DNA of 55,152 bases from JBFHDX01 sp041584475 (GTDB lineage Bacteria; Pseudomonadota; Alphaproteobacteria; UBA8366; JADFVY01). The notes beneath the pieces were generated by a model. The model was not told the origin of the DNA and ran no database searches. It saw only the letters and a program-made list of their open reading frames with translations. Positions 1 through 7,948 of the stretch are shown one piece after another. The DNA lies in assembly GCA_041584475.1 (NCBI GenBank), contig JBFHDX010000011.1:1-55152 (forward strand), given 5' to 3'. Position numbers and translations under genes: made by a program. How positions within the stretch are numbered: position 1 is the stretch's first letter; each line of letters starts with the position of its first letter.

Positions 1-1
1 C

Positions 2-145
2 CATGTCGTCGACAGCCGCGAGCCGCCGACCGGCGTCGGCGAGCCCGGGGTGCCGCCGATCGGGCCGGCGGTCGCGAACGCCATCTTCGCGGCCACCGGC
101 ACGATGCCGACGGAGCTTCCGCTGACAAGGACCGGGCTGGCCTGA
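2..145 (+). CDS. Molybdopterin-binding aldehyde oxidase/xanthine dehydrogenase family large subunit, C-terminal end (partial)
   Basis: Only the last 47 codons are in the window, ending at a TGA at 143-145. The translated tail contains GVGEPGVPPIGPAVANAIF followed by AATG, the hallmark C-terminal helix of the molybdenum hydroxylase family in which the Glu of the GEP motif is the conserved active-site base that activates water or hydroxide at the Mo cofactor. This tail is most like isoquinoline 1-oxidoreductase beta subunits and related molybdopterin-binding oxidoreductases. The substrate cannot be told from the fragment. The rest of the gene and any partner (Fe-S subunit) lie upstream of the window. 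Confidence 0.85.
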   Translation, partial: HVVDSREPPTGVGEPGVPPIGPAVANAIFAATGTMPTELPLTRTGLA

Positions 146-206
146 GGGCGTCGCGTCGTAGCCGGGCCCAGGTCACGGCGGCAGTGCGTGGCGGCGAAGT
201 CCATTC

Positions 207-292
207 GTCATTGCGAGCCGCAGGCGAAGCAATCCAGAGTCCCGAGTTACCGGCTCCGGATTGCCGCGGCGGCTGCACCGCCTCGCAACGAC
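207..292. repeat. Imperfect inverted repeat with TTGCGAG...GCAATCC arms
   Basis: The left end GTCATTGCGAG (207-217) is matched 10 of 11 by the reverse complement of the right end CTCGCAACGAC (282-292), and AATCC near 231 pairs with GGATT at 258-262. The motif (TTGCGAG...GAAGCAATCC) resembles dispersed extragenic palindromes common in alphaproteobacterial genomes. It can fold into a long stem in RNA. Whether it is multicopy in this genome cannot be tested from the window. Confidence 0.6.
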
Positions 293-372
293 AAGCCTTT
301 GTCCCGCACCAGGGCCGTGATGCTATCGGGCCTGCCCCCTGGCCCCCGTGCACCGAACGGCCGGTGAAGGCT

Positions 373-412
373 CGCCCCCTCCCCGACCCCTCCCCCTCAA
401 GGGAGACGGGCG
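373..412. repeat. C/T-rich intergenic repeat, copy 1
   Basis: The copy begins with CCCCCTCCCCGACCCCTCCC and ends in a short AGGGAGA complement, so it can form a small CTCCC/GGGAG hairpin. The same unit recurs at 501-541 and, inverted, at 568-610. Confidence 0.55.
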
Positions 413-500
413 TTTCTGCGAAGCGGCGCGAACCAGCCCCTCCCCATAGCGCTCTCGACCCCGCTCGCGGTCACCCTGGCAAAGGGGGTCGGCCATTGCT

Positions 501-610
501 TCACCCCCTCCCCAACCCGTCCCCCGCTTGCGGGAGAGGGGCTCGTCCGTATCGCCTTGGCGGATAGAGCCCCTCTCCCTTTAGGGGGAGGGGTCGGGGA
601 GGGGGTGGGG
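501..610. repeat. C/T-rich intergenic repeat, copies 2 and 3 in inverted orientation
   Basis: Copy 2 (501-541, plus strand) and copy 3 (568-610, minus strand) share the unit CCCCCTCCCC-Ac/gACCC-TCCCCC followed by GGGAGAGGGGC. Facing each other, the two copies form an inverted repeat of about 40-base arms around a 25-base spacer. This would give a very stable stem downstream of both converging genes and could serve as a bidirectional termination or mRNA-end structure. Confidence 0.55.
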
Positions 611-666
611 ATCGCCGGGTTCGGCGTGAGACGCGATTACCACGCTGTGGCGAGGCCTTCCGTGCC

Positions 667-2997
667 CTATTCCATCGCCTCGACGCGGCGCCGCGCGTCG
701 CGGGCGAGGTCGCTTCCCGGATACGTGTCCTCGAGCGTCGTAAGTGCGCGCCGGGCCGCCGCCCGGTCGCCGAGCGCCGCGGTGCTGGCGACCAGCGCGT
801 GGAGTACTTCGGCCGACCCGTCGCCGGCCTGCCGCGCGCGCTCGAGCAGGGAGATCGCCCGGCGGTGATCGCCGCGCGCCGACAACAGCCGGCCGAGCCC
901 GGCCAGCGCCGCCGCATCGCTCGGCATCTGGCGCACCGCCGCCTCGTATGGCGCGATCGCAGCCCCGCCCCGGCCGGATGAGACGAGGAAGTCGCCGAGC
1001 GTGAGCTGCAGGAGTCCGTCCTCCGGCGCCGACGCGACCGCCCGCCGCAACGTCGCCTCGGCCGCCGCCGGGTCGCCCCGCGCCATTTGCAGCCGGGCGA
1101 TCATCACCCAGGCGTCGCCGAGTTGCGGATCCAGCGTCACCGCTTCCGCGAAGGCGCGCTCGGCGAACCTGAAATTGCGCAGCGCCAGCGCGGTGCCGGC
1201 GATCGCCATCTGGCCTTCCGGGAAGTCGGCCTTGGCGAAGAGCGAGTCCTGGTATTCGCGCTGAACCGCCCGGAACTGCCCCTGCATTTCGGGCGGAATC
1301 GCGGCGGCCGGCGCGTCGAGCAGGGTTCGCGCGACCTCGATCCTCACCGACCGCGCCGGGTCGTCGAGCAGCGGCAGCAGGCGCTCGGCCCGGGCGTCCG
1401 GCGGGGTCCCTCGCTGTATGGTCACGGCGGCGGCACGGACCAGCGGATCGCGGTCGCCGAGCAGCGGAGCGGTTGCGGCGGCGGCTTCGGCGTCGGCCAC
1501 CGGGCGCAACAGGTCGAGCGCGGTGGCCCGGACGATCGCCGGAACTGCAGCGTCGCGCGCAAGCGCGAGCAGCCGGGCCCTTGTGCGGCTGTCGACCCGG
1601 GACCGCGCGGCGGCGATCGCTTCGGCGTAATGGGGCCTCCCGCCGCGTCCTTGTGGATACCAGCGGGCGACCTGCGCGGCCGCCCATTCGGCGTCCCGCT
1701 CCGCGTGGCAGTCGTTGCACGCGTTCGGCGTGCCGAGACGCACCGAGAGGTCGGGCCGCGGCACGCGGAAGCTGTGATCGCGGCGGCCGTCGACGACCAT
1801 GTAATAGCGCATCGGCATGTGGCAACCGACGCACCGCGCGCCGGGACTGCCCTTCTCGTGGTAGTGGTGCGCGGCGGCATCGTAGGCGGCGCGCTTCAGC
1901 ATCGGGTATTCGGGGTTGCCCTCGTCGTTGTGGCATTGGATGCAGACCGCGTTGTCGTCGGCGCGCAACGCCGCGGTATGCGGCTCGTGACAGTCCGAAC
2001 ACCGTACGCCGCGCGCGTACATGCTCGACTGTAGGAACGAGCCATAGACGTACACCTCGTCGAGGATCTGTCCGTCGGCGTGGTAGGCGCCCTCGCGCAG
2101 CAGCGCCAGCCGGTAGTGATCGGCGAAGCGGCTGCCGGCCGGCGGCGTGGAATCGCCGAGCGGCTCGCGCCGCGAATGGCAGGGGGCGCATTGCCGGATC
2201 TCGGTGTCGGCGTCGCCGGTGGCGAAATCGACGACGAGACCGGTGTCGCCGACCCTTGCCCACGAGGCCGCGTCGAATTCGGCGGGCGATCTCGCCCACG
2301 CGGCATGCGCCTCCCCGGGGCCGTGGCAGGCCTCGCAGCCGACGCCCATCTCGACCTGCGTGCTGGCGTAGCGGCGGGTCGGCGGATCGTAGTTCTTGTG
2401 GAAGTCGGTCACGTGGCATTCGGCGCAGCGCGCGTTCCACGTCTTGAAGGGGCCGGTCCAGTGGAAACCGTCGTCTTCGCGCAAGATCTGGTCGGGATAG
2501 AGGTCATACCACTGCCTGCGCCCGGTATCCCACGAGGCGTCCGGGACCTGCAGGCGGCCGGGCGCGGTTTCGACCAGATACTGCTGCAGCGGCGTGACGC
2601 CGACGACGTGGCGCACCTCGTATTCGGTCACGTCGCCGCCCGGCTCTTCCGTCGCCATGAAATATCGCCCGTCGCGGCGGAAGAAGCGGGTCATCACCCC
2701 GTCGATATTGACCGCGGCGTCCTCGAAATCGCCGAGCACCGTCTCCGGCGTCGCGACCCGCAGCGCCCAGCCGTGATGGGAATTCCGCCAGCGCTCGTGT
2801 TCGCCCGCATGGCACGCGGCGCACTCACCGCTCGTCATATGGGCCGGCGCGCGCGGGGACGCCGTATCCTCATCGGCCCGGACGCCGGACGGCAGGGCGG
2901 CGCCGGCGGCGAGCGCAAGCGTGGCCGCGAAGGCCGCCACCCGGCGCGGCCCGCCGGCCGTGGCTCCGATCATCCGCTGCATAACGGCACCGCTCAT
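667..2997 (-). CDS. Octaheme c-type cytochrome with HEAT and TPR repeats
   Basis: The start at 2997 (MSGAV) is chosen because AGAGG lies seven bases upstream and it leads straight into a signal peptide (hydrophobic stretch about residues 19-42). The 776-residue product has eight CxxCH heme motifs, at about residues 59 (CAACH), 191, 221, 270, 333, 352, 389 and 427. A HEAT-like helical repeat region follows (about 480-570), then several TPR-like repeats to the C-terminus (about 600-760). This is the periplasmic multiheme cytochrome c554-like/TPR family of unknown redox partner. Similar proteins act in respiratory electron transfer, but no substrate can be assigned. The gene stands alone, with a palindrome at 3141-3156 in its upstream region. 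Electron transfer by the heme half and protein docking by the repeats is inference. Confidence 0.85.
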   Translation of the reverse strand: MSGAVMQRMIGATAGGPRRVAAFAATLALAAGAALPSGVRADEDTASPRAPAHMTSGECAACHAGEHERWRNSHHGWALRVATPETVLGDFEDAAVNIDGVMTRFFRRDGRYFMATEEPGGDVTEYEVRHVVGVTPLQQYLVETAPGRLQVPDASWDTGRRQWYDLYPDQILREDDGFHWTGPFKTWNARCAECHVTDFHKNYDPPTRRYASTQVEMGVGCEACHGPGEAHAAWARSPAEFDAASWARVGDTGLVVDFATGDADTEIRQCAPCHSRREPLGDSTPPAGSRFADHYRLALLREGAYHADGQILDEVYVYGSFLQSSMYARGVRCSDCHEPHTAALRADDNAVCIQCHNDEGNPEYPMLKRAAYDAAAHHYHEKGSPGARCVGCHMPMRYYMVVDGRRDHSFRVPRPDLSVRLGTPNACNDCHAERDAEWAAAQVARWYPQGRGGRPHYAEAIAAARSRVDSRTRARLLALARDAAVPAIVRATALDLLRPVADAEAAAATAPLLGDRDPLVRAAAVTIQRGTPPDARAERLLPLLDDPARSVRIEVARTLLDAPAAAIPPEMQGQFRAVQREYQDSLFAKADFPEGQMAIAGTALALRNFRFAERAFAEAVTLDPQLGDAWVMIARLQMARGDPAAAEATLRRAVASAPEDGLLQLTLGDFLVSSGRGGAAIAPYEAAVRQMPSDAAALAGLGRLLSARGDHRRAISLLERARQAGDGSAEVLHALVASTAALGDRAAARRALTTLEDTYPGSDLARDARRRVEAME

Positions 2998-3140
2998 CCC
3001 TTGCCTCTTGCGCCGATCCCCCCGGCAAGCTTCGCACCTCACCGCCCGGCCGGCAAACGTCGATTCGCGCGATCCCGCCACGATTGCCAAACACGCCCGC
3101 TTCGCCGCCCGCCCACAATCCGGATTATGACAGCTTTATT

Positions 3141-3156
3141 GTCAATTAGTATTGAC
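3141..3156. promoter_or_regulatory. Palindromic operator candidate upstream of the octaheme cytochrome
   Basis: GTCAATTAGTATTGAC is a perfect inverted repeat (6-base arms, 4-base spacer) in an AT-rich island of the otherwise GC-rich gap 2998-3327. It lies about 145 bases upstream of the cytochrome start. The half-sites face outward, so it is not an Fnr box (TTGAT-N4-ATCAA). The rest of this gap shows no gene. Confidence 0.4.
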
Positions 3157-3327
3157 TAATATCTGGCCATTTTCGGCGCCACGAGTCGCCGGCTGAAGCC
3201 GCTGTTTTCTAAGGCCCCGCGGCGCCGCATCTGTTCAAGACGTCTCCCATCGGCGGCACTGCGCGCGCCCTGCTCTGTCGTCTTTCGGGAGAATCCCGGC
3301 GCCGCGCGGTGACCGGTGCCGGAGGGG

Positions 3328-4332
3328 TCAGTCGCAGGTCAGCACGATCTTGCCGATATGCGTGCTGCTCTCCATCAGGCGGTGCGCCGCCGCCGCCTCG
3401 GCCAGCGGAAACGTCGCGTGGATGATCGGCCGCACTCTGCCGGTCTCGATCAGTGGCCAGACCTGCTGGCGCAGCTCGTCGGCGATGGCCCCCTTCTGTG
3501 CGACCGTGCGCGGGCGCAGGGTCGAGCCGGTAATGGTCAGACGCTTGATAATGATCGGCGTGAAGTTCAACTCGACGGTGTTGCTCTCGAGGAAGGCGAT
3601 CTGCACGAGGCGGCCCTCGACGGCCAGCGCCTCGATGTTGCGCGCGATGTAGGAGCCACCGACCATGTCGAGGATCAGGTCGACGCCGCTGCCGCCGGTC
3701 AGCTCGGCGAGCACCGCGACGAAATCCTCCTCGCGGTAGTTGATCGCACGCTCGGCGCCCAGCTGCTCGCAGTAGCGGGCCTTCTCGGCGCTGCCCACGG
3801 TGGTGAATACGCGTGCGCCGAAGGCATGCGCCAACTGGATCGCCGTCGTGCCGATGCCGCTCGAGCCGCCGTGCACGAGGAAGGTCTCGCCCTCCCTCAG
3901 GCGGCCGCGCTGAAAGACGTTGGTCCAGACCGTGAAGACCGTCTCGGGCAGGCCCGCGGCCTCGACCGGCGACAGGCCCCTTGGCAGCGGCAGGCACTGC
4001 GGTGACGGCGCCACACAATATTCCGCATAGCCGCCGCCGGCGACCAAGGCGCAGACCGCGTCGCCGTCGCGCCAGTCGCGGACGCCAGCGCCGATCTCGA
4101 CTATCGTGCCCGCGACCTCGAGGCCGGGAACCGGCGACGCACCGGGCGGCGGGTCGTAGCCGCCGCGTCGCTGCAGCACGTCGGGGCGGTTGACGCCGGC
4201 GGCGACGACGCGGATCAGCACCTCGTCCGCCCCCGGGTGCGGGACCGGGCCGCGCGCCGGCACCAGAACCTCCGGCCCGCCGAACTCCGGCAGGTCGATG
4301 TAGGTCATCTCGTCGGGGATCGGGCTGGCCAT
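3328..4332 (-). CDS. NAD(P)H-quinone oxidoreductase, PIG3 type (zinc-free MDR family)
   Basis: The 334-residue protein is a medium-chain dehydrogenase/reductase of the quinone oxidoreductase class. It has an N-terminal GroES-like half (GVNRPDVLQRRGGY, then PGLEVAGTI) and a Rossmann half with GGSSGIGTTAIQLA (about residues 154-167) binding NADPH. The zinc-ligand cysteines of alcohol dehydrogenases are absent, as expected for this class. It probably reduces quinones or small enones in the cytoplasm. The start at 4332 has AGGA eight bases upstream. It lies 27 bases downstream of malate synthase on the same strand, so the two may be co-transcribed, although no functional link is evident. Confidence 0.88.
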   Translation of the reverse strand: MASPIPDEMTYIDLPEFGGPEVLVPARGPVPHPGADEVLIRVVAAGVNRPDVLQRRGGYDPPPGASPVPGLEVAGTIVEIGAGVRDWRDGDAVCALVAGGGYAEYCVAPSPQCLPLPRGLSPVEAAGLPETVFTVWTNVFQRGRLREGETFLVHGGSSGIGTTAIQLAHAFGARVFTTVGSAEKARYCEQLGAERAINYREEDFVAVLAELTGGSGVDLILDMVGGSYIARNIEALAVEGRLVQIAFLESNTVELNFTPIIIKRLTITGSTLRPRTVAQKGAIADELRQQVWPLIETGRVRPIIHATFPLAEAAAAHRLMESSTHIGKIVLTCD

Positions 4333-4359
4333 CGTCGAATCCTGCGGCGCCGTCGAAGG

Positions 4360-6531
4360 TCAGCCGTGCTTGGCCTTCGCCTCGCGGCGCCGCGCGTGGA
4401 GAATAGGCTCGGTATAGCCGTTGGGCTGCTCGCGGCCCTTGAACACGAGATCGCAGGCGGCCTGGAAGGCAATGCTGCCGTCGAAGTCGGGCGCCATGTT
4501 GCGGTAGGCCGGATCGCCCTCGTTCTGGCGGTCGACGACGGCGGCCATGCGCTTCATCGTTTCCAGCACCTGCTCCTTTGTGCAGATGCCGTGATGCAGC
4601 CAGTTGGCGATGTGCTGGCTTGAGATGCGCAGCGTGGCGCGATCCTCCATCAGGCCGACGTCGTTGATGTCCGGCACCTTCGAACAGCCGACCCCCTCCT
4701 CGATCCAGCGCACGACGTAACCGAGGATGCCCTGGGTGTTGTTGTCGAGCTCGTGCTGAACCTCCTCCGGCGAGAGGTTCGCGCCGTGCAGCAGCGGGAT
4801 CGTCAGGATGTCGTCGAGGCTGGCACGGTCGCGGCCGGCCAGCTTCTCCTGGACGGTCGAGACGCGGGTCCGATGATAGTGGATCGCGTGCAGCGTCGCC
4901 GCGGTCGGTGACGGTACCCAGGCCGTGTTCGCGCCGGCCTCGGGATGAGCGCCCTTGGTCTCCATCATTTGCCGCATCTCGTCGGGTTTCGGCCACATGC
5001 CCTTGCCGATCTGGGCCCGGCCGCGGAAACCGGTCTCGAGCCCGATGTCGACGTTCCAGTCCTCGTAGGCGACGATCCACGGCTCGTCGCGCATCGCCTC
5101 CTTGCGCACCATCGGGCCGGCCTCCATGCTGGTGTGGATCTCGTCGCCGGTGCGATCGAGGAAACCGGTGTTGATGAAGACGACGCGGTCGCGCGCCGCG
5201 CGGATGCATGCCTTGAGGTTGACCGTGGTGCGCCGCTCCTCGTCCATGACTCCGATCTTCAACGTGTTCCGCGGCAGTCCCAGCGCCTCCTCGACGCGAC
5301 CGAACAGCTCGCCCGTATAGGCGACCTCCTCGGGCCCGTGCAGCTTCGGCTTGACGATGTACATGCTGCCGGCGCGGCTGTTGCGGAACTTCCCCAGGTG
5401 CTTCAGGTCGTGCATGGCGACCAGCGTCGTCACCATGGCGTCGAGGATCTCTTCGGGGATCTCGTTGCCGTCGCGGTCGAGCACGGCGTCGATCGTCATC
5501 AGGAGCCCGACATTGCGGACCAGCAGGAGGCTTCGCCCCGGCAGCGTGAGCGTCGAGCCGTCCGGCGCCCGGAACGTGCGGTCCGGATTCAGGCGCCGCG
5601 TCATCGTCCGGCCGCCCTTTTCGAATGTCGCCTCGAGGTCGCCGTTCATCAGGCCGAGCCAGTTTCGATAGGCGAGGACCTTGTCCGCGGCGTCGACCGT
5701 CGCCACCGAATCCTCGCAGTCCTGGATCGTCGTGATCGCCGCCTCGAGCATGATGTCGCGCACCCCGGCGGGATGCCCCTTGCCGACGATATCGTCGCGG
5801 TCGACCAGCAGCTCCAGATGCAGTCCGTTGTTGCGCAGCAAGACCGAGGCCGGCGGATTGGCGCCGAGATAACCGACGAACTGCTGCGGCCGGACAAGCC
5901 CGCTCTCGCTGCCATCGGCAAGCGTCACGACGAGATGCGGCCCGTCCCGCCGATATCCGGTGGCGTCGCGGTGGCTGCCGCGCGCCAGCGGAGCGGCGGC
6001 GTCGAGGAATTCCGCGGCATGGGCGAACACGCGCTGGCCGCGTTTGGGATTGTACGTGCGCCCCTTCTCGCAGCCGTCGTCCTCGGCGATGACGTCGGTG
6101 CCGTAAAGCGCGTCGTAGAGACTGTGCCAGCGCGCGTTGGTGGCGTTCAGCGCGTAGCGGGCGTTGGTGACCGGCACGACGAGCTGCGGGCCGGCGATCT
6201 CGGCGATCTCCGGGTCGACGTTCGTCGTCGCGATCTCGAAGTCGCCGCCTTCGGGCAGCAGATAGCCGATCTCCTCGAGAAACGCCCGGTACGCCGCGGC
6301 GTCGTGCGGCTCGCCCCGGCGCGCAAGATGCCACGCGTCGATGCGCTGCTGCAGCGCGTCCCGCTTTGCCAGCAGCGCCCGGTTCTTCGGCGTCAGATCG
6401 TCGACGATGCGCTCGAACGCCGCCCAGAACGCGTCGGGCTCGATGCCGGTGCCGGGTGCAGCTTCGTCGGCAATGAAATTGTAGAGCTCCGCGTCAACTT
6501 GCAGCGTCCCCTTGCGCACTCGCTCGGTCAT
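4360..6531 (-). CDS. glcB: Malate synthase G
   Basis: The enzyme condenses glyoxylate with acetyl-CoA to malate in the glyoxylate shunt or glycolate use. Starting at the ATG at 6531 (MTERVRKGTL) gives 723 residues, exactly the usual length of the single-chain G isoform. An upstream in-frame extension to 6714 is not supported by family length. Family signatures are LHGPEEVAYTGELFGRVE and TLKIGVMDEERRT in the TIM barrel and MEDRATLRISSQHIANW near the C-terminus, which carries the catalytic-base aspartate region. No isocitrate lyase proper is visible nearby; the isocitrate-lyase-family protein at 18170 belongs to another subgroup. Confidence 0.96.
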   Translation of the reverse strand: MTERVRKGTLQVDAELYNFIADEAAPGTGIEPDAFWAAFERIVDDLTPKNRALLAKRDALQQRIDAWHLARRGEPHDAAAYRAFLEEIGYLLPEGGDFEIATTNVDPEIAEIAGPQLVVPVTNARYALNATNARWHSLYDALYGTDVIAEDDGCEKGRTYNPKRGQRVFAHAAEFLDAAAPLARGSHRDATGYRRDGPHLVVTLADGSESGLVRPQQFVGYLGANPPASVLLRNNGLHLELLVDRDDIVGKGHPAGVRDIMLEAAITTIQDCEDSVATVDAADKVLAYRNWLGLMNGDLEATFEKGGRTMTRRLNPDRTFRAPDGSTLTLPGRSLLLVRNVGLLMTIDAVLDRDGNEIPEEILDAMVTTLVAMHDLKHLGKFRNSRAGSMYIVKPKLHGPEEVAYTGELFGRVEEALGLPRNTLKIGVMDEERRTTVNLKACIRAARDRVVFINTGFLDRTGDEIHTSMEAGPMVRKEAMRDEPWIVAYEDWNVDIGLETGFRGRAQIGKGMWPKPDEMRQMMETKGAHPEAGANTAWVPSPTAATLHAIHYHRTRVSTVQEKLAGRDRASLDDILTIPLLHGANLSPEEVQHELDNNTQGILGYVVRWIEEGVGCSKVPDINDVGLMEDRATLRISSQHIANWLHHGICTKEQVLETMKRMAAVVDRQNEGDPAYRNMAPDFDGSIAFQAACDLVFKGREQPNGYTEPILHARRREAKAKHG

Positions 6532-6760
6532 CGATCCAGTGTCCTTCCCACCGCCGGTACGGCCGGCCGCGCCGTACCGCGTAGCGTCCAGAATAGTACG
6601 GGAAATCTCCGTCGGCGTCGCCGCTATATGGCCCCGGATGTCGTGTCGGTCCACCGGTTTCCGCCTTCGTCGGCGAGCATTCCGCATCGTGGAACGGGTC
6701 TTGGCCGGCGGCACCGTGGGGCCGCGGTTCCGCTGCCGCCTTCGCGGCCGCTCATTCGAG

Positions 6761-6802
6761 AAAAAAAACGCGGCGGGAGCCGGTGCGCTTGGCTCTCGCC
6801 GC
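6761..6802 (-). terminator. Rho-independent terminator, minus strand
   Basis: The arms 6770-6781 (GCGGCGGGAGCC) and 6791-6802 (GGCTCTCGCCGC) pair over 12 positions with a single mismatch and a 9-base loop. Eight A residues at 6761-6768 become an 8-T run directly after the stem on the minus strand. No annotated minus-strand gene ends here: glcB begins 230 bases further on, so the terminator must belong to an independent short transcript. Confidence 0.75.
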
Positions 6803-6900
6803 AGGAGTGTTTTACGAATGCACGTGGTCCCATAAAGACCACGGAGACCCTACCATCCGGACCTTACAATGTCCTTACAAGGCATCGGAAAAAAGCGCCG
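6761..6900 (-). ncRNA. Candidate small regulatory RNA ending at an intrinsic terminator
   Basis: A minus-strand transcript from about 6900 to 6761 would contain a 5-prime segment with repeated TTGTAAGG, a perfect 7-bp hairpin with the loop TTTATGG (6823-6843), a short linker, and the GC-rich terminator with eight T. This two-hairpin layout is typical of bacterial trans-acting small RNAs. No family was recognised. The 5-prime end is a guess, since no good promoter could be fixed. A short peptide frame crosses it but runs into the terminator and is not convincing. Confidence 0.4.
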
Positions 6901-7161
6901 GCGGCCGACCCGGGACGAGCGCGCGGCCTGCGGCAACCGGTCGTACTGACATCGGGGCGCGAGACGCTTACCCTTGAACCGGAAGAATGCGGTCGGTGCC
7001 GGCGCCGTCGCGGCGCCGGAACAACCGACCGGGAAGGCTCCGGCGACGAACCGCCGGTAGGGCAACGACGATTCGGGCGTGCCGTATCCGGTGCCCGAAA
7101 ACCGGCATTCGGGAGGACGACCAGCGGCGCGGCGACTGTTACGCGTCGCCCGCGATTAGCC

Positions 7162-7205
7162 GGTTGAAGCGCGATCGCAACCGGTTCAATAACAACAACA
7201 ACAAA
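7162..7205 (+). promoter_or_regulatory. Leader of the two-component operon: GGTTnAA direct repeat and AAC-triplet tract
   Basis: GGTTGAA (7162-7168) and GGTTCAA (7183-7189) are direct repeats 21 bases (two helical turns) apart, a spacing compatible with OmpR-type regulator dimers and thus autoregulation. Next to them comes AAT-AAC-AAC-AAC-AAC-AAA (7188-7205), six consecutive A-R-N triplets of the type bound by the distal face of Hfq. The ribosome site GGGAG follows shortly before the ATG at 7228. Function is inferred only. Confidence 0.35.
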
Positions 7206-7227
7206 GAAACTGCCGGGAGCGTATCGA

Positions 7228-7905
7228 ATGCACATCCTGCTGATCGAAGACCATCAAAGGCTTGCCGCACTGATCCGCAAGGGCCTCGAACGGATGCAGT
7301 TCACCGTCGACAGCTGCACCGAGGGGGCCGAAGGGCTTGCAGCGCTGCGGTCGAGCCGCTTCGATGCCGTCATCCTCGATCTCGGCCTGCCGGACATGGA
7401 TGGCATGCAGGTTCTGCGCGAAATGCGCGAGGCCGACAATGCCGTACCGGTTCTCGTGCTGACGTCACGCATCCGCGTCAGCGACCGCGTGCAGGGCCTC
7501 GACGCCGGCGCCGACGATTATCTGACCAAGCCGTTCGACATGGGTGAACTCGTCGCGCGGCTACGCGCCCTGCTGCGGCGACCGAGCAGCCTCGTCGGCA
7601 AGATCCTCAACATCGGCAATCTGACGTTCGATACGGGCGCGCGCGAAGCCAGCATCGCTGGTCAGGCGCTGATGCTGACCCCGCTCGAGACGCGTCTGCT
7701 CGAACTGCTCGTCCGGCGTGGCGGCAAGGTGGTCCCCAAGACCCAGCTGGAGGATAATCTCTATGGTATGGGCGAGACGATCTCGTCGAACTCGCTGGAG
7801 GTCCTCGTGCATCGTCTGCGCAAGAAGCTGAGCGACGCCGGCGCACAGGTCAGCGTGCATACGGTCCGGGGAGTCGGCTATATGTTGACGGGGGAGGACG
7901 GTTGA
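7228..7905 (+). CDS. OmpR/PhoB-family response regulator
   Basis: The 225-residue protein has an N-terminal receiver domain with acidic pocket residues near E7/D8, the phospho-acceptor Asp51 in ILDLGLPDMDGM and Lys101 in LTKPFD. Its C-terminal winged helix (about 130-222) has the recognition region SSNSLEVLVHRLRKKL and ends in VRGVGYML. The sequence is of the QseB/TctD/PmrA kind. It lies 43 bases upstream of a histidine kinase, with which it should form a two-component system. TctD-like regulators often control tricarboxylate uptake, but the TTT genes here lie 12 kb away, so no target is assigned. Confidence 0.93.
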   Translation: MHILLIEDHQRLAALIRKGLERMQFTVDSCTEGAEGLAALRSSRFDAVILDLGLPDMDGMQVLREMREADNAVPVLVLTSRIRVSDRVQGLDAGADDYLTKPFDMGELVARLRALLRRPSSLVGKILNIGNLTFDTGAREASIAGQALMLTPLETRLLELLVRRGGKVVPKTQLEDNLYGMGETISSNSLEVLVHRLRKKLSDAGAQVSVHTVRGVGYMLTGEDG

Positions 7906-7948
7906 GCGGCAGGTTCGGCAATCGGGCCGTCACGCCGTAAGCCTGCAC

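Larger units (their letters stand above)
146..666. other. Non-coding block carrying palindromic repeats
   Basis: This 520-base gap between the molybdenum hydroxylase end and the convergent octaheme cytochrome has no convincing gene: its open frames are low-complexity Arg/Pro/Ser translations. It holds a long imperfect inverted repeat (207-292) and three copies of a C/T-rich repeat (373-412, 501-541, and inverted at 568-610), listed separately. Confidence 0.75.
6532..7227. other. Intergenic region with candidate small RNA and leader
   Basis: The 696-base gap between glcB and the response regulator holds no convincing protein gene. It contains a strong minus-strand terminator (6761-6802), a perfect 7-bp hairpin (CGTGGTC/GACCACG, 6823-6843), the repeat CCTTACAA twice around 6863-6880, and a repeat-rich leader before the response regulator. 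The interval 6532-6760 shows nothing recognisable. Confidence 0.6.

Noticed and set aside
3141..3156. Fnr box upstream of the octaheme cytochrome
   Set aside because: The half-sites face outward (GTCAA...TTGAC) with the wrong spacing. The palindrome is kept as an operator of unknown type but not as an Fnr site.
3209..6334. 1041-codon frame overlapping malate synthase and quinone oxidoreductase
   Set aside because: Same strand, other frame, with a low-complexity Arg-rich product. Both real genes have full-length family matches.
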